From the NCBI RefSeq assembly GCF_001531445.1, contig NZ_LQYA01000003.1, positions 54,009 to 118,008 on the forward strand: a DNA stretch of 64,000 nucleotides. The letters are read 5' to 3'. This document shows positions 42,865 to 53,199 of this stretch, piece after piece. The notes beneath the pieces are model-generated. The model saw only the letters and a program-made list of their open reading frames with translations. It did not search any database and had not been told where the DNA came from. A program made the position numbers and the translations under genes. The stretch is from Sporosarcina koreensis. Its GTDB lineage: Bacteria > Bacillota > Bacilli > Bacillales_A > Planococcaceae. Position 1 is the first letter of the stretch; each line of letters opens with the position of its first letter.

Positions 42865-44156
42865 TGTTTCAGACAATCTCCAACTTTATGCGCGTTAGAG
42901 ATATCAGGTCTAAAATCATTTTCACACTAGTAGTGCTCATCGTATTCAGACTTGGGGCGTTTGTCCCGGTCCCGAACGTTGATGCAACAGCTTTGCAAGA
43001 ATCAAATAACCAATTCATTGGATTTCTAAACATATTCGGCGGTGGCGCACTAGCGCAATTCTCCATTTTCGCAATGGGAATCATGCCGTACATCACTGCT
43101 TCCATCATTGTGCAATTATTGCAGATGGATGTTGTTCCGAAATTCACTGAGTGGGCAAAGCAAGGGGACGTCGGAAGACGGAAGCTTGCGCAATTTACAA
43201 GATATTTCACAGTCGTCCTCGCCTTTATTCAAGCGATTGCCATGTCATTCGGCTTTAACCAAATGTTTGGCGGTACGCTCATCATGGACGAAGGAATCTC
43301 CACTTATGTGATGATTGCGATTGTCTTGACTGCCGGTACATCATTCCTGCTTTGGCTTGGTGAGCAGATCACTGCAAAAGGAGTAGGTAATGGTATTTCC
43401 ATTATCATCTTTGCGGGTATCGTTGCAGCTATTCCGAATGCAGTGAACCAACTGTATGCAACACAAATTCAAGATGCGGGAGACGCTTTGTTCATTCGTC
43501 TTGCTACGATGGCATTATTGTTGATCGTCATCATTGCGATCATCGTCGGAGTCGTTTATGTACAGGAAGCACTTCGTAAAATTCCAATTCAGTACGCAAA
43601 ACGTATGACAGGCCGCGGACAGACTACGGCCGGACAACAAACGCATTTACCGTTGAAATTGAATGCTGCAGGGGTTATCCCGGTAATCTTTGCTGTGGCA
43701 TTTTTCATCACACCTCAGCAATTAAGTGCATTTTTTGGCGATAATAGTGTAACGAAATTCATCACACGAACGTTTGACTACAATCAACCGGTCGGTATGA
43801 TCATTTATGTAGCACTGATCCTCGCTTTCACATATTTCTACGCGTTCATTCAGGTGAATCCGGAAAATATGGCAGATAACCTGAAAAAGCAAGGTGCGTA
43901 TATCCCGGGCATTCGTCCAGGGCAAAACACGCAAAACTATTTAACGAGCACTTTGTACAGATTGACATTCGTCGGTTCGATTTTCCTTGCCGTCGTAGCA
44001 ATCATGCCGATTTTCTTCATCAATTTGGCGAACCTTCCACAGTCTGCTCAAATTGGAGGAACGAGCTTGCTCATCGTCGTCGGGGTTGCACTTGAAACGA
44101 TGAAACAGCTTGAATCACAACTCGTGAAAAGGCATTACAAAGGGTTCATGAAATAA
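42864..44156 (+). CDS. secY: Preprotein translocase subunit SecY
   Basis: 430 residues with ten predicted membrane segments. Conserved cytosolic loops are present (YAKRMTGRGQT and IPGIRPGQNTQNYL, containing the essential R-P-G). Forms the channel with SecE (at 16682) and SecG. Coupled to rplO (TAATG). Confidence 0.98.
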   Translation: MFQTISNFMRVRDIRSKIIFTLVVLIVFRLGAFVPVPNVDATALQESNNQFIGFLNIFGGGALAQFSIFAMGIMPYITASIIVQLLQMDVVPKFTEWAKQGDVGRRKLAQFTRYFTVVLAFIQAIAMSFGFNQMFGGTLIMDEGISTYVMIAIVLTAGTSFLLWLGEQITAKGVGNGISIIIFAGIVAAIPNAVNQLYATQIQDAGDALFIRLATMALLLIVIIAIIVGVVYVQEALRKIPIQYAKRMTGRGQTTAGQQTHLPLKLNAAGVIPVIFAVAFFITPQQLSAFFGDNSVTKFITRTFDYNQPVGMIIYVALILAFTYFYAFIQVNPENMADNLKKQGAYIPGIRPGQNTQNYLTSTLYRLTFVGSIFLAVVAIMPIFFINLANLPQSAQIGGTSLLIVVGVALETMKQLESQLVKRHYKGFMK

Positions 44157-44195
44157 TATTCCAGATAGGCGGGAAACCCCTATTTTGAATAATGA

Positions 44196-45235
<1,040 letters not shown>

Positions 45236-45346
45236 CTCAGCTAGGTCAGTCATTACATTTAGTGTCAAGATTAATGCCGGTTTATAACTAAATCAGAGGT
45301 ATTCCAAATGCACGCTGATCCAAGTTAAGCCTCCGGCGGATGTCAT

Positions 45347-45416
45347 GGATTTTGAAAGGAGTCAATTGCGCAAGCGCAATTCAAAATCCAGACACAATTA
45401 CGCCAAGGCGTAATTG
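45347..45416. repeat. Pair of near-perfect palindromes with AA centres between the unidentified ORF and infA
   Basis: AATTGCGC-aa-GCGCAATT (45364-45381) is nested inside GGATTTTGA/TCAAAATCC (45347-45389). A second palindrome CAATTACGCC-aa-GGCGTAATTG (45395-45416) is perfect over 10 bp per arm. Both have an AA centre and AATT outer arms, and the centres are 33 bp apart. No T tract follows, so these are not simple terminators. The region 45300-45420 could be a repeat element or a transcribed cruciform-like structure. Confidence 0.7.
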
Positions 45417-45479
45417 ATTTGGGACTGTTGCCGCTCGATGGTTAAGACCTTTATTGGATATAGAAGGGAGACAGGATTG

Positions 45480-45698
45480 ATGGCGAAGGACGACGTAATT
45501 GAAGTTGAAGGAACCGTAGTCGAAACGTTGCCGAACGCGATGTTCAAGGTGGAATTGGAAAACGGTCATACGATTCTTGCACATGTTTCAGGCAAGATCC
45601 GCATGCACTTTATCCGTATCCTGCCTGGCGACAAAGTGACGATGGAACTCTCACCTTATGATTTGACACGCGGTCGTATCACATACCGTTTTAAATAA
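45480..45698 (+). CDS. infA: Translation initiation factor IF-1
   Basis: 72 residues ([22 protein letters not shown]), an S1/OB fold, full length. The start at 45480 follows AAGGGAG. Upstream lies the palindromic segment rather than map and the KOW gene of B. subtilis. Confidence 0.98.
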   Translation: MAKDDVIEVEGTVVETLPNAMFKVELENGHTILAHVSGKIRMHFIRILPGDKVTMELSPYDLTRGRITYRFK

Positions 45699-45723
45699 AA
45701 CTTTTGCAACTCCGGAATATTGA

Positions 45724-45852
<129 letters not shown>

Positions 45853-45876
45853 TACAAAGGGAGGTGCACAATCTAT

Positions 45877-46242
45877 ATGGCACGTATTGCTGGTGTAGAC
45901 GTACCGCGCGATAAGCGCGTAGTCATTTCATTGACATACATTTTCGGAATTGGTAAAACTACTGCACAAAAAGTTTTGGCTGGTGCAGGTGTTTCTGAGG
46001 AAACTCGCGTCCGTGATCTTACTGATGCAGAGCTTGATAAAATCCGTGAGCAAATCGACAGCTTGAAAGTTGAAGGGGATCTTCGTCGTGAAACTTCCCT
46101 CAACATCAAACGTTTGATGGAAATCGGAAGCTTCCGTGGAATCCGTCATCGTCGTGGATTACCTGTTCGTGGACAAAACACGAAAAACAACGCACGTACA
46201 CGTAAAGGTCCTAAACGGACAGTCGCTAACAAGAAGAAATAA
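45877..46242 (+). CDS. rpsM: 30S ribosomal protein S13
   Basis: 121 residues ([19 protein letters not shown]), with the helix-two-turn-helix [15 protein letters not shown] and the basic C-terminal tail that touches P-site tRNA. GGGAGGTG precedes the ATG. Confidence 0.98.
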   Translation: MARIAGVDVPRDKRVVISLTYIFGIGKTTAQKVLAGAGVSEETRVRDLTDAELDKIREQIDSLKVEGDLRRETSLNIKRLMEIGSFRGIRHRRGLPVRGQNTKNNARTRKGPKRTVANKKK

Positions 46243-46249
46243 TAGGTAA

Positions 46250-46657
<408 letters not shown>

Positions 46658-46793
46658 TGGTTTGTTCTCCAATTGATTGAAAAGCACAATTTTTGGTAAA
46701 ACTGAGTTGTGTGATTGCATTTTGATTTCTTGTGATAATCGATTTCAATATGGAACGGCCTATATACTAGACGTTTTAAAGGAGGGTAAATGA
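46658..46793 (+). other. rpsK-rpoA spacer
   Basis: A 136-bp gap, longer than other spacers in this operon. CACAA and TTGTG can pair around 46684-46712, and TATACT at 46763 could be a -10 with a poor -35. An internal rpoA promoter or S4-type control site is possible but not demonstrated. Confidence 0.35.
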
Positions 46794-47738
46794 ATGATCG
46801 AGATTGAAAAACCGAAGATTGAAACAGTTATGATCAGCGAAGATTCCAAGTTCGGTAAATTTATTATTGAACCATTGGAGCGTGGATACGGAAACACTTT
46901 AGGGAATTCCTTGCGCCGCGTGCTTCTTTCCTCATTGCCAGGAGCTGCCGTGACATCTATCCAGATCGACGGAGTTCTTCATGAATTCTCTACAATTGAA
47001 GGTGTCGTTGAAGACGTTGCAACAATTATTTTGAATGTGAAGCAACTTGCTCTCAAAATCTACTCAGATGATGAGAAAGTGATTGAAATAGATGTAAAAG
47101 GCGAAGGGACGGTCACTGCTGCGGATATCACTCATGACAGTGATGTCGAAGTGCTGAACCCGGATCTGCAAATCGCTACACTAGGCAAGAACGGTCATTT
47201 GCGTATGCGCATGTATGCTGTTCGCGGCCGTGGGTATGCACCTTCCGATCAAAACAAACGTGAGGATCTTGCGATTGGTGTAATTCCGATCGACTCTATT
47301 TACACTCCAGTTTCACGCGTCAATTTCCAAGTAGAGAATACTCGTGTAGGTCAAAGTACAAACTTCGATAAGTTGACGTTTGACATTTGGACAGATGGTA
47401 GCATCGGTCCGAAAGAAGCTGTTTCGCTCGGAGCAAAAATCCTGACGGAGCATCTGAATATTTTCGTTGGCATGACTGACGAAGCACAAACTGCTGAAAT
47501 CATGGTGGAAAAAGAAGAAGATCAGAAAGAGAAAGTGCTTGAGATGACTATCGAAGAGCTCGATCTATCTGTACGTTCTTACAACTGCCTGAAACGCGCA
47601 GGCATCAATACTGTACTTGAACTTGCAAACAAGTCCGAGGATGAGATGATGAAAGTGCGCAACCTTGGCCGTAAATCACTTGAAGAAGTGAAGGCGAAAT
47701 TGGACGAGTTGAACCTCGGGTTACGCTCGGAAGATTAA
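46794..47738 (+). CDS. rpoA: RNA polymerase alpha subunit
   Basis: 314 residues. The N-terminal assembly domain contains [26 protein letters not shown]. The linker is acidic/lysine-rich ([13 protein letters not shown]). The C-terminal domain contains [17 protein letters not shown] and [15 protein letters not shown] for UP-element and activator contact. AAAGGAGGG precedes the ATG. Confidence 0.98.
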   Translation: MIEIEKPKIETVMISEDSKFGKFIIEPLERGYGNTLGNSLRRVLLSSLPGAAVTSIQIDGVLHEFSTIEGVVEDVATIILNVKQLALKIYSDDEKVIEIDVKGEGTVTAADITHDSDVEVLNPDLQIATLGKNGHLRMRMYAVRGRGYAPSDQNKREDLAIGVIPIDSIYTPVSRVNFQVENTRVGQSTNFDKLTFDIWTDGSIGPKEAVSLGAKILTEHLNIFVGMTDEAQTAEIMVEKEEDQKEKVLEMTIEELDLSVRSYNCLKRAGINTVLELANKSEDEMMKVRNLGRKSLEEVKAKLDELNLGLRSED

Positions 47739-47766
47739 TCAACTAGATTGAAGGAGGGAAACTTCT

Positions 47767-48147
47767 ATGGGTTACAGAAAACTTGGACGTACAAGTTCAC
47801 AACGTAAAGCAATGCTTCGCGACTTGGCGACAGACCTAATCGTGCATGAGCGCATCCAAACAACAGAAGCGCGTGCGAAAGAATTACGTTCAGTCGTTGA
47901 AAAGATGATTACGCTTGGTAAACGCGGTGACTTGCATGCACGTCGTCAAGCAGCACAATTTATTCGTCGTGAGTTGGTTACAACTGCGGATGAAGAAGGC
48001 AACGAGAAAGAAATCTTTGCACTTCAAAAATTGTTCGATAACGTGGCACCACGCTACGCAGATCGCCAAGGCGGCTACACTCGTATTATGAAAATGGGAC
48101 CTCGTCGCGGAGACGGAGCACCTGTTGTAGTAATTGAACTTGTGTAA
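47767..48147 (+). CDS. rplQ: 50S ribosomal protein L17
   Basis: 126 residues ([21 protein letters not shown]), last gene of the alpha operon, followed by a terminator. GAAGGAGGG precedes the ATG. Confidence 0.98.
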   Translation: MGYRKLGRTSSQRKAMLRDLATDLIVHERIQTTEARAKELRSVVEKMITLGKRGDLHARRQAAQFIRRELVTTADEEGNEKEIFALQKLFDNVAPRYADRQGGYTRIMKMGPRRGDGAPVVVIELV

Positions 48148-48164
48148 TAAATAATTGTAAAACC

Positions 48165-48201
48165 AAGGGTGTGTCTGGCATACGCACAGCCACGCCCTTT
48201 T
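48165..48201 (+). terminator. Terminator after rplQ
   Basis: AAGGGTGTG and CACGCCCTT pair over nine positions with one G-U, followed by TTTTCTT. The loop is long (17 bases). Confidence 0.7.
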
Positions 48202-48257
48202 CTTATCTAAACGATTTATACGACAATATTAAAAGCTGAGTGTTATGATTGACGGTT

Positions 48258-48364
48258 CAGCCGATCGGTCTAGCTCTACGCATCTCATCCGCTGATCTGG
48301 ATTGAGCACCCGGCATCAGAATAGAATGGAGCGCATTTCTTCGGATGAGGTGCGCGCTTTTTTT
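48258..48364 (+). promoter_or_regulatory. Candidate attenuator/switch leader before the ECF transporter operon
   Basis: CGCATCTCATCC (48279-48290) pairs with GGATGAGGTGCG (48343-48354) over 12 positions with one G-U, and seven T follow at 48358. The same 3' arm can instead pair locally with GCGCA (48331-48335) around CTTCGGATGAG. A third stem CTGAT/ATCAG lies between. The layout is that of a regulated terminator. It lacks a TGGNACC T-box sequence and matches no riboswitch class I recognise. Confidence 0.5.
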
Positions 48365-48435
48365 ATTTATACGGAGAAAAAATTGAAGAATTCAGTTGTT
48401 TTATACATAATCAGAAAAACCCGGAGGTGAAAGAT

Positions 48436-49281
48436 GTGAAGGAAATTTTGTCGTTGGATCATGTGTCTTTTTCTTACGAGGCAGAAGATGGTGGAACACG
48501 TAGAGCAGTTGACGATGTCAGCTTCACCGTGAATGACGGTGAATGGATTGCTATCGTCGGTCATAATGGGTCAGGTAAATCAACATTGGCCAAGCTAATG
48601 ATCGGTCTTTTATTTCCAGAGGAGGGCAAGGTGAAGGTCTTCTTGGAGGAGCTGAACGTAGACAACCTATGGGAAATTCGTTCGGACATCGGAATCGTCT
48701 TTCAAAATCCGGATAATCAGTTCGTCGGCTCGACTGTACAGGACGATGTGGCATTCGCCTTGGAGAACAACGGCATTCCTTTCGAGGAAATGGTCCCACG
48801 TGTCCATGAATCACTTGCCCAAGTGAATATGGAAGGGTTTCTGGATCATGAGCCTCATCACCTATCCGGCGGACAGAAACAGCGTGTGGCAATTGCAGGG
48901 GCGCTCGCAATGCGCCCGAAGCTGCTTATTTTGGATGAGGCGACTTCGATGCTTGATCCGCAAGGACGCGATGAAGTGATCCAAGTTGTCGATGAATTGA
49001 AGCAGACGACGGGGCTGACGGTGATTTCCATTACACATGATCTGGAAGAAGTGCTGTTGGCAGATAAAGTTGTTGTGATGAATAGTGGAAAAATGATGTT
49101 GACCGGCAAGCCGGAGGAGATTTTTGCACATGGAGATGAGTTGGAGTCAATCGGGCTCGATTTGCCTTTTGCGGCAAGATTGTCCCGCTCCCTTCGCCAG
49201 GCAGGAATCGCGATACAAGGGGAACATATGACGGAAGAAGAGTTGGTGAATGAATTATGGACATCACACTTCAGCAAGTAG
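48436..49281 (+). CDS. ecfA1: ECF transporter ATPase EcfA1
   Basis: 281-residue ABC ATPase of the shared energising module for vitamin-type ECF transporters. Walker A is GHNGSGKST, signature LSGGQKQR, Walker B LLILDEATSMLDP and the H-loop THD. The start is GTG 48436, five bases after GGAGGTGA; the GTG at 48427 lies inside that site. The end overlaps ecfA2 by 25 bp. It energises S components encoded elsewhere, for riboflavin, biotin, folate or cobalamin, for example; none is adjacent here. Confidence 0.95.
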   Translation: MKEILSLDHVSFSYEAEDGGTRRAVDDVSFTVNDGEWIAIVGHNGSGKSTLAKLMIGLLFPEEGKVKVFLEELNVDNLWEIRSDIGIVFQNPDNQFVGSTVQDDVAFALENNGIPFEEMVPRVHESLAQVNMEGFLDHEPHHLSGGQKQRVAIAGALAMRPKLLILDEATSMLDPQGRDEVIQVVDELKQTTGLTVISITHDLEEVLLADKVVVMNSGKMMLTGKPEEIFAHGDELESIGLDLPFAARLSRSLRQAGIAIQGEHMTEEELVNELWTSHFSK

Positions 49282-50123
49282 GCTATTCATACGCAAAAGG
49301 CACGCCCTTTGAAAAACGGGCCCTTTATGAAGCGAATGCTTCAATCCGATCCGGGTCGTATACAGCAATTATCGGGCATACAGGCTCAGGCAAATCTACA
49401 TTGCTTCTTCATCTGAACGGTCTCCTGAAACCGACTGAAGGGGCAGTGCGAATTGGGGATGTCAGCATCACTGCCGCCACGAAGGCGAAAGAGCTGAAAC
49501 AGATCCGCAGGAACGTCGGCATCGTATTCCAATTTCCCGAGCATCAGCTCTTTGAAGAGACTGTTGAAAAGGATATCATGTTCGGTCCTCTGAACTTTGG
49601 GATTCCCGAAGAGGAAGCGAGACAGCGCGCCCATGAATTGATCCGACTGCTGGGATTGCCGGAAGATATCGCGCAGAAGTCCCCGTTCGATTTATCCGGA
49701 GGACAAATGCGCAGGGTCGCAATTGCGGGAGTCCTTGCATTCAAACCGTCAGTCCTCATATTGGATGAACCGACGGCAGGCCTGGATCCACGCGGACGGA
49801 AAGAAATTATGGAGCTTTTCAATAAATTGCATAAAGAGGAAGGCTTGACGACCATTCTCGTCACGCACAGCATGGAAGATGCGGCCAGATATGCGGATCA
49901 GATTCTCGTCATGCATGAAGGGCGTTCTGTCATGTCAGGAACGCCTGAAGAAGTGTTTGGGGATGCTGAGCAACTGAAGTCATTCCGACTCGGCTTGCCG
50001 CGTTCTGTGGCGTTTCAACGGGATGTGGAGAAGCTGTTCGGCAAGCCGCTTGGGAAGTTGACACTGACGGAAGAGCAGCTTGCTAGTGCTATTGCTGCCG
50101 CTCTGAAGGAAGGTGAGCAATAA
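49257..50123 (+). CDS. ecfA2: ECF transporter ATPase EcfA2
   Basis: 288 residues. Walker A is GHTGSGKST, signature LSGGQMRR and Walker B LILDEPTAGLDP, then the H-loop VTHSMEDA. Forms a heterodimer with EcfA1. Starts within the end of ecfA1 and ends on the first base of the ecfT ATG (TAATG), so the three genes are tightly coupled. Confidence 0.95.
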   Translation: MDITLQQVGYSYAKGTPFEKRALYEANASIRSGSYTAIIGHTGSGKSTLLLHLNGLLKPTEGAVRIGDVSITAATKAKELKQIRRNVGIVFQFPEHQLFEETVEKDIMFGPLNFGIPEEEARQRAHELIRLLGLPEDIAQKSPFDLSGGQMRRVAIAGVLAFKPSVLILDEPTAGLDPRGRKEIMELFNKLHKEEGLTTILVTHSMEDAARYADQILVMHEGRSVMSGTPEEVFGDAEQLKSFRLGLPRSVAFQRDVEKLFGKPLGKLTLTEEQLASAIAAALKEGEQ

Positions 50124-50926
50124 TGCTAGAGAAAATGATCTTCGGCCGCTATGTGCCAGGGGATTCATTCGTCCATCGGCTGGATCCAAGATCGAAGCTG
50201 CTGTTCGTCTTCCTGTTCATTGTGGCAGTGTTTTTAGCGAATAATACAGCGACGTACGCTTTACTATTGGCGTTCACATTGCTTGTCATATTCATTGCAC
50301 GAATCCGTCTTTATTTCTTGTTCAATGGATTGAAACCAATCCTCTTCCTCATTATTTTCACTTTGCTCATGCACTTCATTTTCACGAAGGAAGGCGCACT
50401 GCTGATCGACTGGAAGTTCATCAAGATTTACGAAGAAGGGGTCAGGCAAGGGATTTATATTTCCATCCGGTTCCTCGTACTTGTCCTCATGACGACCATA
50501 TTGACATTGACGACGTCACCAATTTCCATCACGGACGGAATGGAGACGCTATTGAATCCATTGAAGCGAATTAAATTGCCTGTTCACGAGCTGGCTTTGA
50601 TGATGTCGATTTCACTTCGTTTCATACCGACGTTGATGGATGAAACGGATAAGATATTGAAAGCGCAGCTCGCCCGGGGATCCGACTTGACAAGTGGAAC
50701 GATTAAAGAAAGGATCCGGGCCGTCGTGCCACTACTTGTCCCTCTTTTCGTCAGCGCGTTCAAACGGGCAGAGGATCTTGCCATCGCAATGGAAGTGAGA
50801 GGGTACCGCGGCGGAGAGGGCAGGACAAGGTACCGTCAATTAGATTGGCAGTGGCGTGATACATTGATCATCATCATTTTCATTATTTTAGTCGCCGCTC
50901 TCATTTGGCTGAGAGGGGGGCGGTGA
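50123..50926 (+). CDS. ecfT: ECF transporter transmembrane subunit EcfT
   Basis: 267 residues with about five to six hydrophobic helices. The cytosolic coupling helices carry the A-R-G type motifs: AQLARGSDL and AMEVRGYRG are visible. These bind the two ATPases. One base after its stop begins truA. Confidence 0.95.
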   Translation: MLEKMIFGRYVPGDSFVHRLDPRSKLLFVFLFIVAVFLANNTATYALLLAFTLLVIFIARIRLYFLFNGLKPILFLIIFTLLMHFIFTKEGALLIDWKFIKIYEEGVRQGIYISIRFLVLVLMTTILTLTTSPISITDGMETLLNPLKRIKLPVHELALMMSISLRFIPTLMDETDKILKAQLARGSDLTSGTIKERIRAVVPLLVPLFVSAFKRAEDLAIAMEVRGYRGGEGRTRYRQLDWQWRDTLIIIIFIILVAALIWLRGGR

Positions 50927-50927
50927 T

Positions 50928-51668
50928 ATGAGACGGGTCAAGGCTACCGTCGCTTACGACGGCACGGATTATGCAGGCTACCAGTCCCAGCCGAATATGC
51001 GGACGGTGCAGTCTGTCATCGATAAGGCGCTTGTAAAGCTCCACAAAGACAGTTCCATCTACTCGGTCGCGAGCGGCAGGACGGACGCAGGCGTACATGC
51101 ATGGGGTCAAGTCATCCACTTTGACACGCCTCTTAAGCTGCCGCTTGATCGTTGGCAAATGGCGCTGAATGTTTTATTGCCGAAGGACGTAAGAATCGTC
51201 AAAACGGAATTTGTGGATGACGAATTCCATGCGCGTTATTCCGCGACCGGGAAAACGTATATGTTCAAATGGTCATCGAGTGAGGTGCAAAGCCCTTTCG
51301 AACGTAATTATGCCGTCCATCTGGGGAAGTGGCGTCCTGACATCGAAAGGATGCGCGAGGCTGCCAAGTACATTGTCGGCACGCACGATTTCACGAGTTT
51401 CTGTTCATCCAAGACTGCAACTTCGAATAAAGTGCGGACGGTCCGTGAATTAATGGTTGTGGAACAGGGCGAAGAGCTGATCATGACGATTGAAGGCGAT
51501 GGATTTTTGTACAATATGGTCCGGACGATTGCGGGCATGCTTTTCGCTGTCGGCATCGGTTGGAACGAGCCGCGCGACATGAAGGAAATTCTTGAGGAGA
51601 AAGACCGCAAAAAGGCCGGAAAAACCGCACCGGCACACGGTTTGTACTTGATGAATGTCACGTACTAG
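50928..51668 (+). CDS. truA: tRNA pseudouridine(38-40) synthase TruA
   Basis: 246 residues. The catalytic aspartate is in SGRTDAGVHAWGQV (~54-67). The RRVKATVAYDGTDYAGYQSQP N-terminus and FLYNMVRTIAGML C-terminal motif are typical. GGGGGG precedes the ATG within the end of ecfT. A weak stem GCGTTTT/AAAACGC follows, just before the rplM promoter. Confidence 0.96.
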   Translation: MRRVKATVAYDGTDYAGYQSQPNMRTVQSVIDKALVKLHKDSSIYSVASGRTDAGVHAWGQVIHFDTPLKLPLDRWQMALNVLLPKDVRIVKTEFVDDEFHARYSATGKTYMFKWSSSEVQSPFERNYAVHLGKWRPDIERMREAAKYIVGTHDFTSFCSSKTATSNKVRTVRELMVVEQGEELIMTIEGDGFLYNMVRTIAGMLFAVGIGWNEPRDMKEILEEKDRKKAGKTAPAHGLYLMNVTY

Positions 51669-51707
51669 ACTTGAGTCAACTTTTCCAGGCGTTTTCTAAT
51701 AAAACGC

Positions 51708-51736
51708 TTGACTTATTGTCGCTTTCAATATAAGAT
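51708..51736 (+). promoter_or_regulatory. rplM-rpsI promoter
   Basis: TTGACT 51708-51713 and TAAGAT 51731-51736 are 17 bp apart. The -35 overlaps the last base pairs of the GCGTTTT/AAAACGC hairpin region. Confidence 0.7.
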
Positions 51737-51744
51737 GATAAATG

Positions 51745-51815
51745 GTATTTCAATAACCCCACAATAAGCCCCGGAAAGTTTATTTGTGTTTAGGGATAGA
51801 GAAAACAACGGAACA
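51745..51815 (+). ncRNA. L13 (rplM) leader
   Basis: The leader between promoter and rplM contains AACCCCACAATAAGCCCCGG, then AAAGTTTATTTGTG and TTAGGGATAGAG, a pattern I recall as the Firmicute L13 leader. It is expected to bind L13 and control rplM-rpsI. Confidence 0.65.
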
Positions 51816-51843
51816 GATTGATATTTTTAGGAGGAAACAATAC

Positions 51844-52281
51844 ATGCGTACAACATTCATGGCTAAAGGTCACGAAGTAGAGCGTAAATGGCTCGTTGTC
51901 GACGCTGAAGGACAGACGCTTGGTCGTCTAGCTTCTGAAGTTGCAGCAATTTTGCGCGGCAAAAACAAACCTACGTTCACACCACACGTTGACACTGGCG
52001 ATCACGTCATCATCATCAACGCTGAGAAAATCCAATTGTCTGGGAATAAATTAAAAGATAAAATCTACTATCGCCACTCTGGCTATACTGGTAATATCAA
52101 GCAACGTACAGCGCTTGAAATGCGTACAAACTACCCAACTAAAATGTTGGAGCTTGCGATTAAAGGGATGCTTCCAAAAGGCCCTCTAGGTCGTCAAACA
52201 ATCAAGAAACTTCATGTCTATGCTGGACCGGAACATCCACATACGGCACAAAAACCAGAAGCATACGAGCTTCGCGGATAA
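51844..52281 (+). CDS. rplM: 50S ribosomal protein L13
   Basis: 145 residues ([20 protein letters not shown]), with [18 protein letters not shown] and [10 protein letters not shown]. The start at 51844 follows AGGAGG; the frame open from 51784 runs through the leader and is not used. Confidence 0.98.
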   Translation: MRTTFMAKGHEVERKWLVVDAEGQTLGRLASEVAAILRGKNKPTFTPHVDTGDHVIIINAEKIQLSGNKLKDKIYYRHSGYTGNIKQRTALEMRTNYPTKMLELAIKGMLPKGPLGRQTIKKLHVYAGPEHPHTAQKPEAYELRG

Positions 52282-52300
52282 TTAAGAGGAGGAAACACTT

Positions 52301-52693
52301 TTGGCACAAGTACAATATATCGGCACTGGCCGTCGTAAAAGTTCAGTAGCTCGTGTACGTCTCGTACCTGGCGAAGGCAAAATCGTCGTCAATAACCGTG
52401 ACGTAGAAGACTACGTACCATTCGAAACACTTCGTGAAGTGATCAAACAACCACTTGTAGCTACTGAAACACTTGGCAGCTATGATATCCATGTAAACGT
52501 CCATGGCGGCGGATACACAGGTCAAGCAGGCGCAATCCGCCACGGCGTTGCACGCGCTCTATTGACTGTAGATCCTGACTTCCGCGGTACATTGAAAGCT
52601 GCAGGCTTGCTTACACGTGACTCACGCATGAAAGAACGTAAAAAATACGGTCTTAAAGGCGCTCGTCGTGCACCTCAGTTCTCAAAACGTTAA
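52301..52693 (+). CDS. rpsI: 30S ribosomal protein S9
   Basis: 130 residues from TTG 52301 ([20 protein letters not shown]), preceded by AGAGGAGG. The basic C-terminus ends APQFSKR, whose last residues reach P-site tRNA. Followed by a strong terminator. Confidence 0.97.
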   Translation: MAQVQYIGTGRRKSSVARVRLVPGEGKIVVNNRDVEDYVPFETLREVIKQPLVATETLGSYDIHVNVHGGGYTGQAGAIRHGVARALLTVDPDFRGTLKAAGLLTRDSRMKERKKYGLKGARRAPQFSKR

Positions 52694-52709
52694 TTACGAT
52701 TATGTACAG

Positions 52710-52743
52710 CCCTTTCTCGAGTTTATCGGGAAAGGGTTTTTTT
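52710..52743 (+). terminator. Terminator after rpsI
   Basis: CCCTTTCTCG and CGGGAAAGGG pair around AGTTTAT, followed by seven T. Confidence 0.9.
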
Positions 52744-52859
52744 ATGTTATATAATCCGGAATTTAGTAATGTGCTAACTTGGTTTAACAAATTTTCTTTA
52801 CTTTGAAAGCGTAAACACGAAAGATGATTTGTCAAAATAAAATAACATTCGTGTTTTTG

Positions 52860-52889
52860 TTGACTGTATTAAAGTTTTTATGCTATAAA
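52860..52889 (+). promoter_or_regulatory. Promoter of the riboswitch-controlled nucleoside operon
   Basis: TTGACT 52860-52865 and TATAAA 52884-52889 are 18 bp apart, with TGC directly before the -10 (extended -10). Confidence 0.75.
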
Positions 52890-52942
52890 TGTAAAGTGAA
52901 AAACAGCTTTATAACCTGTGCAACAATTTCATTTAAATAATA

Positions 52943-53009
52943 AATGTATATGCTTGGGAATATGGCCCGAGCGTTTCTACCTGGTAACCGTAAACTACCG
53001 GACTACATG
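52943..53009 (+). ncRNA. Purine riboswitch aptamer, guanine/hypoxanthine type
   Basis: The core GGAATATGGCCCGAGCGTTT, then CTACC, AACCGTAAACT and CCGGACTACAT is the purine riboswitch pattern. P1 is ATGTA/TACAT, P2 is GCTTGGG/CCCGAGC, and P3 is CTGGT/ACCGG (one G-U). The ligand-specifying pyrimidine is C in GACTAC (adenine-type aptamers have GATTA), predicting guanine or hypoxanthine rather than adenine. Confidence 0.93.
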
Positions 53010-53065
53010 AAAAACTGACTGGAAATATTACTTTTCCGTTATTTTTCGTGAATCGGTAAACCGGG

Positions 53066-53095
53066 TAGAATCTATCCGGTTTTTTTGTACTTCAT
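53066..53095 (+). terminator. Riboswitch expression-platform terminator
   Basis: ACCGGGTAGA and TCTATCCGGT pair, and TTTTTTT follows. CTACCTGGT and CTACCGG in the aptamer are complementary to the 5' arm (ACCGGGTAG) and could serve as the alternative partner. Ligand binding would therefore favour termination, an OFF switch as in xpt-pbuX. Confidence 0.85.
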
Positions 53096-53199
53096 TCAGA
53101 AAAGGAATTGCCGGTAGAAGCATATGAATATCTTCTCGCTAATATCGGGAGACTAACCGATATCCATTCAAACAACTATACAGAAAAGGAAGATGTAAC

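Noticed and set aside
48258..48364. T-box before the ECF module
   Set aside because: No TGGNACC core or stem I specifier features; only a terminator-like structure with an alternative pairing.
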